Below are positions 5,727 through 7,579 of a stretch of 7,579 bases of DNA, piece after piece. Source of the stretch: Thioploca sp. GTDB lineage: Bacteria > Pseudomonadota > Gammaproteobacteria > Beggiatoales > Beggiatoaceae. Numbering within the stretch: position 1 is the first letter of the stretch; every line of letters begins with the position of its first letter. The notes under the pieces were generated by a model, which saw nothing but the letters and a program-made list of their open reading frames with translations, was not told the DNA's origin and searched no databases. Location: contig DRQV01000189.1 of assembly GCA_011371325.1 (NCBI GenBank), forward strand, positions 1 to 7,579, given 5' to 3'. Both the position numbers and the translations under genes were made by a program.

Positions 5727-6800
5727 ATGTCAGATTCTAATTTAGCAAAAATTCGTACCAAAATTGATGAAATAGATATACAAATTCAAAAACTTATTAC
5801 TGAAAGAGCTTGTTTAGCCGAAGCAGTAAAACGGGAAAAATATGCGGTAGAAAAAACCCCCAATTTTTATCGACCAAAACGAGAAGCTGAAATCTTAGAT
5901 AATGTTAGGCAACGTAATACAGGGCCATTAGCAAATGAAACTTTAACCTTAATATTTCAAGAAATAATGTCTGGCTGTTTAGCATTACAAAAACCACTGA
6001 AAATAGCTTTTTTAGGGCCAGCCGGCACTTATACACAGGCAGCAGTAAATAAAAAATTTGGTCATGCAGTACAAAGTATGCCTCAAGCAACTATTGACGA
6101 AGTATTTCGTGAAGTAGAAGCTGGAATAGCCGATTATGGAGTAGTTCCAGTAGAAAATTCTACAGAAGGTGGAGTTAATCAAACTTTAGAATGTTTTATT
6201 ACTACTAAATTAAAAGTTTGTGGAGAAATCGAGTTACCTATTCATCATCACTTATTAGCAAATAGTGAATTGGCAAATATTAAACGAATTTATTCTCATG
6301 CACAGTCTTTTGCCCAATGTCGCAGTTGGTTAGATACCCACTTATTATCAGTAGAACGGATTCCGGTTAATAGTAACGCTGAAGCAGCTAAAATGGTAAT
6401 GAATGATACTAAGGCATCAGCAATTGCCAGTAGTACTGCGGCAGAAATTTACCAATTAAATATAATCGCTTCACGAATTGAAGATAATGTAAATAATACT
6501 ACCAGATTTGCCTTGTTGGGTCAGCAAGATGTACCAGCTACTGGTAATGATAAGACCTCATTATTACTATCCAATCCTAACGAATCTGGAATTTTATACC
6601 GTTTATTAGAACCGTTTGCTAAAAATGATGTGAACATGACTAGAATTGAATCACGCCCATCACAACAAGGGATTTGGGAATATGTATTTTTCATTGATAT
6701 TGAAGGACATATCGATGATGAAAAAGTTGCTAAGTCTTTACAATCTTTAAAAAAACATACTTCTTTAATTAAGTTATTAGGCTCTTATCCTCGTGCATAG
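5727..6800 (+). CDS. pheA: Bifunctional chorismate mutase/prephenate dehydratase (P-protein)
   Basis: PheA converts chorismate to prephenate and then to phenylpyruvate, the committed steps to phenylalanine in the cytoplasm. It has 357 aa in three domains. The AroQ-type chorismate mutase (about 4-88) has IRTKIDEIDIQIQKLITER, AEAVKREK and FYRPKREAEIL. The prephenate dehydratase (about 91-268) has FLGPAGTYTQAA, PVENSTEGGV (141-150), SHAQSFAQCR (190-199) and NTTRF (257-261), which carries the conserved catalytic Thr. The C-terminal ACT regulatory domain (about 277-355) has GILYRLLEPFAKNDVNMTRIESRPS split over 288-312, with the ESRP element that takes part in phenylalanine feedback binding. It is similar in style to Pseudomonas PheA. 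ATG 5727 is preceded only by A/T-rich sequence with no Shine-Dalgarno, which is unusual beside fabA, fabB and ilvI. IspH starts 3 nt past its stop. Confidence 0.96.
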   Translation: MSDSNLAKIRTKIDEIDIQIQKLITERACLAEAVKREKYAVEKTPNFYRPKREAEILDNVRQRNTGPLANETLTLIFQEIMSGCLALQKPLKIAFLGPAGTYTQAAVNKKFGHAVQSMPQATIDEVFREVEAGIADYGVVPVENSTEGGVNQTLECFITTKLKVCGEIELPIHHHLLANSELANIKRIYSHAQSFAQCRSWLDTHLLSVERIPVNSNAEAAKMVMNDTKASAIASSTAAEIYQLNIIASRIEDNVNNTTRFALLGQQDVPATGNDKTSLLLSNPNESGILYRLLEPFAKNDVNMTRIESRPSQQGIWEYVFFIDIEGHIDDEKVAKSLQSLKKHTSLIKLLGSYPRA

Positions 6801-6803
6801 AAT

Positions 6804-7579
6804 ATGAATATAACCTTAGCCCAACCTCGTGGTTTTTGTGCTGGAGTAGTACGTGCTATAGAGATTGTTGAACGTACTTTAAAACAATTTCCCCATCCAA
6901 TTTACGTACTGCATGAAATTGTACATAACAGTTATGTAATTGATGATTTAAAAACTCGGGGAGCTGTATTTGTAGAAACGTTAGAAGAAGTACCAACTGG
7001 GGCAGTATGTGTATTTAGCGCTCATGGAGTAGCAACTACTGTAGTGAAAAATGCCAAACAAAGACAGTTACAGATAATTGACGCTACCTGCCCTCTAGTT
7101 ACTAAAGTCCATGCCCAAGCTCAACATTATGCAGAAGATGGTTATGAAATAATAATTATAGGTCATACTGGTCATCCAGAAGTTGAAGGCACTAGAGGTT
7201 GTATAACAACCAAACCAGTTCATGTAATAAGCTCTTCTGAAGAAGTAGCCCAATTACATGTAAAAAATTCCGATTATGTAGCTTATGTTACTCAAACCAC
7301 TTTAAGTACTGATGATACTAAAGATGTGATTAATACTTTGACAGCTAGATTTCCAAATATTAAAGGACCAGCCTTAAACGATATTTGTTATGCCACTCAA
7401 AGTCGGCAAAATGCAGTCCGAAAATTGGCTACAGATATTGAGATATTATTGGTAGTTGGAGCAAACAATAGTTCTAATTCCAATCGTTTACAAGAAGTTG
7501 GTAAGCATGCTGGAGTAGACTCTTATTTAATTGAAGATGCTGATGATTTGAAAACTGAATGGTTTATAAACAAGCCATT
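6804..7579 (+). CDS. ispH: 4-hydroxy-3-methylbut-2-enyl diphosphate reductase, 5' part (cut by window edge)
   Basis: IspH is the [4Fe-4S] enzyme that reduces HMBPP to IPP and DMAPP, the last step of the MEP isoprenoid pathway. 258 codons are present of the roughly 310 usual, so about 50-60 residues lie past the right edge. The three cluster cysteines are in place: Cys12 in PRGFCAGV, Cys96 in DATCPLVTK and Cys195 in DICYAT. So are the substrate-binding residues His41 (HEIVHN), His74 (SAHGV), His124 and Glu126 (GHPEVEG), the TQTTLS segment, and Ser223-Ser224-Asn225. The start is 3 nt after the pheA stop with no evident Shine-Dalgarno, so its translation may depend on ribosomes ending pheA. The pairing with pheA is operonic; no shared pathway is implied. 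Confidence 0.96.
   Translation, partial: MNITLAQPRGFCAGVVRAIEIVERTLKQFPHPIYVLHEIVHNSYVIDDLKTRGAVFVETLEEVPTGAVCVFSAHGVATTVVKNAKQRQLQIIDATCPLVTKVHAQAQHYAEDGYEIIIIGHTGHPEVEGTRGCITTKPVHVISSSEEVAQLHVKNSDYVAYVTQTTLSTDDTKDVINTLTARFPNIKGPALNDICYATQSRQNAVRKLATDIEILLVVGANNSSNSNRLQEVGKHAGVDSYLIEDADDLKTEWFINKP

Noticed and set aside
5905..6090. 61-codon open frame on the minus strand within pheA
   Set aside because: It lies entirely opposite the conserved pheA coding sequence, has no recognisable domain, and is expected by chance in this composition.
1..7579. A novel defence, secretion or mobile system
   Set aside because: Every gene belongs to a well-known housekeeping or pilus family with intact key residues. 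There are no transposases, integrases, toxin-antitoxin pairs or unknown large ORFs.

Overview
The window reads as a stretch of ordinary chromosome from an AT-rich, non-enteric gammaproteobacterium. The evidence is gene content and protein style. There is a FabA/FabB pair for anaerobic unsaturated fatty-acid synthesis, a bifunctional chorismate mutase/prephenate dehydratase (P-protein), an IlvI/IlvH acetolactate synthase close in length and sequence to the E. coli enzyme, and an MshL-type lipoprotein secretin. Intergenic DNA is very rich in A and T. That is compatible with, but does not prove, a host-associated or genome-reduced lineage. The species cannot be named from this window.

Layout. 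On the minus strand from the left edge lie the first 322 codons of a type IV pilus-type (MshL-like) outer-membrane secretin, which runs off the window. A 380-bp non-coding gap with two inverted repeats follows, then ilvI-ilvH, transcribed leftwards with a 2-nt gap. A 309-bp AT-rich divergent intergenic region (3567-3875) separates ilvI from the rightward genes and holds candidate promoters and several palindromes. On the plus strand come fabA and fabB (13 nt apart), a 110-bp spacer carrying an 11-bp inverted repeat that spans 65 bp, then pheA and ispH (3 nt apart). IspH is cut by the right edge after 258 residues.

Function. IlvI and IlvH form the valine-sensitive acetolactate synthase that starts branched-chain amino-acid synthesis. 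FabA introduces the cis double bond at the C10 stage, and FabB elongates the product so that unsaturated phospholipids can be made. PheA commits chorismate to phenylalanine. IspH is the last enzyme of the MEP isoprenoid pathway. All catalytic residues I could check are present, so every complete gene appears functional.

I found no undescribed system here. The items most worth a second look are non-coding: the 65-bp inverted-repeat element between fabB and pheA, a perfect 17-bp palindrome just upstream of fabA, a 13-bp palindrome inside the probable fabA promoter, and the unexplained gap between ilvH and the secretin gene.
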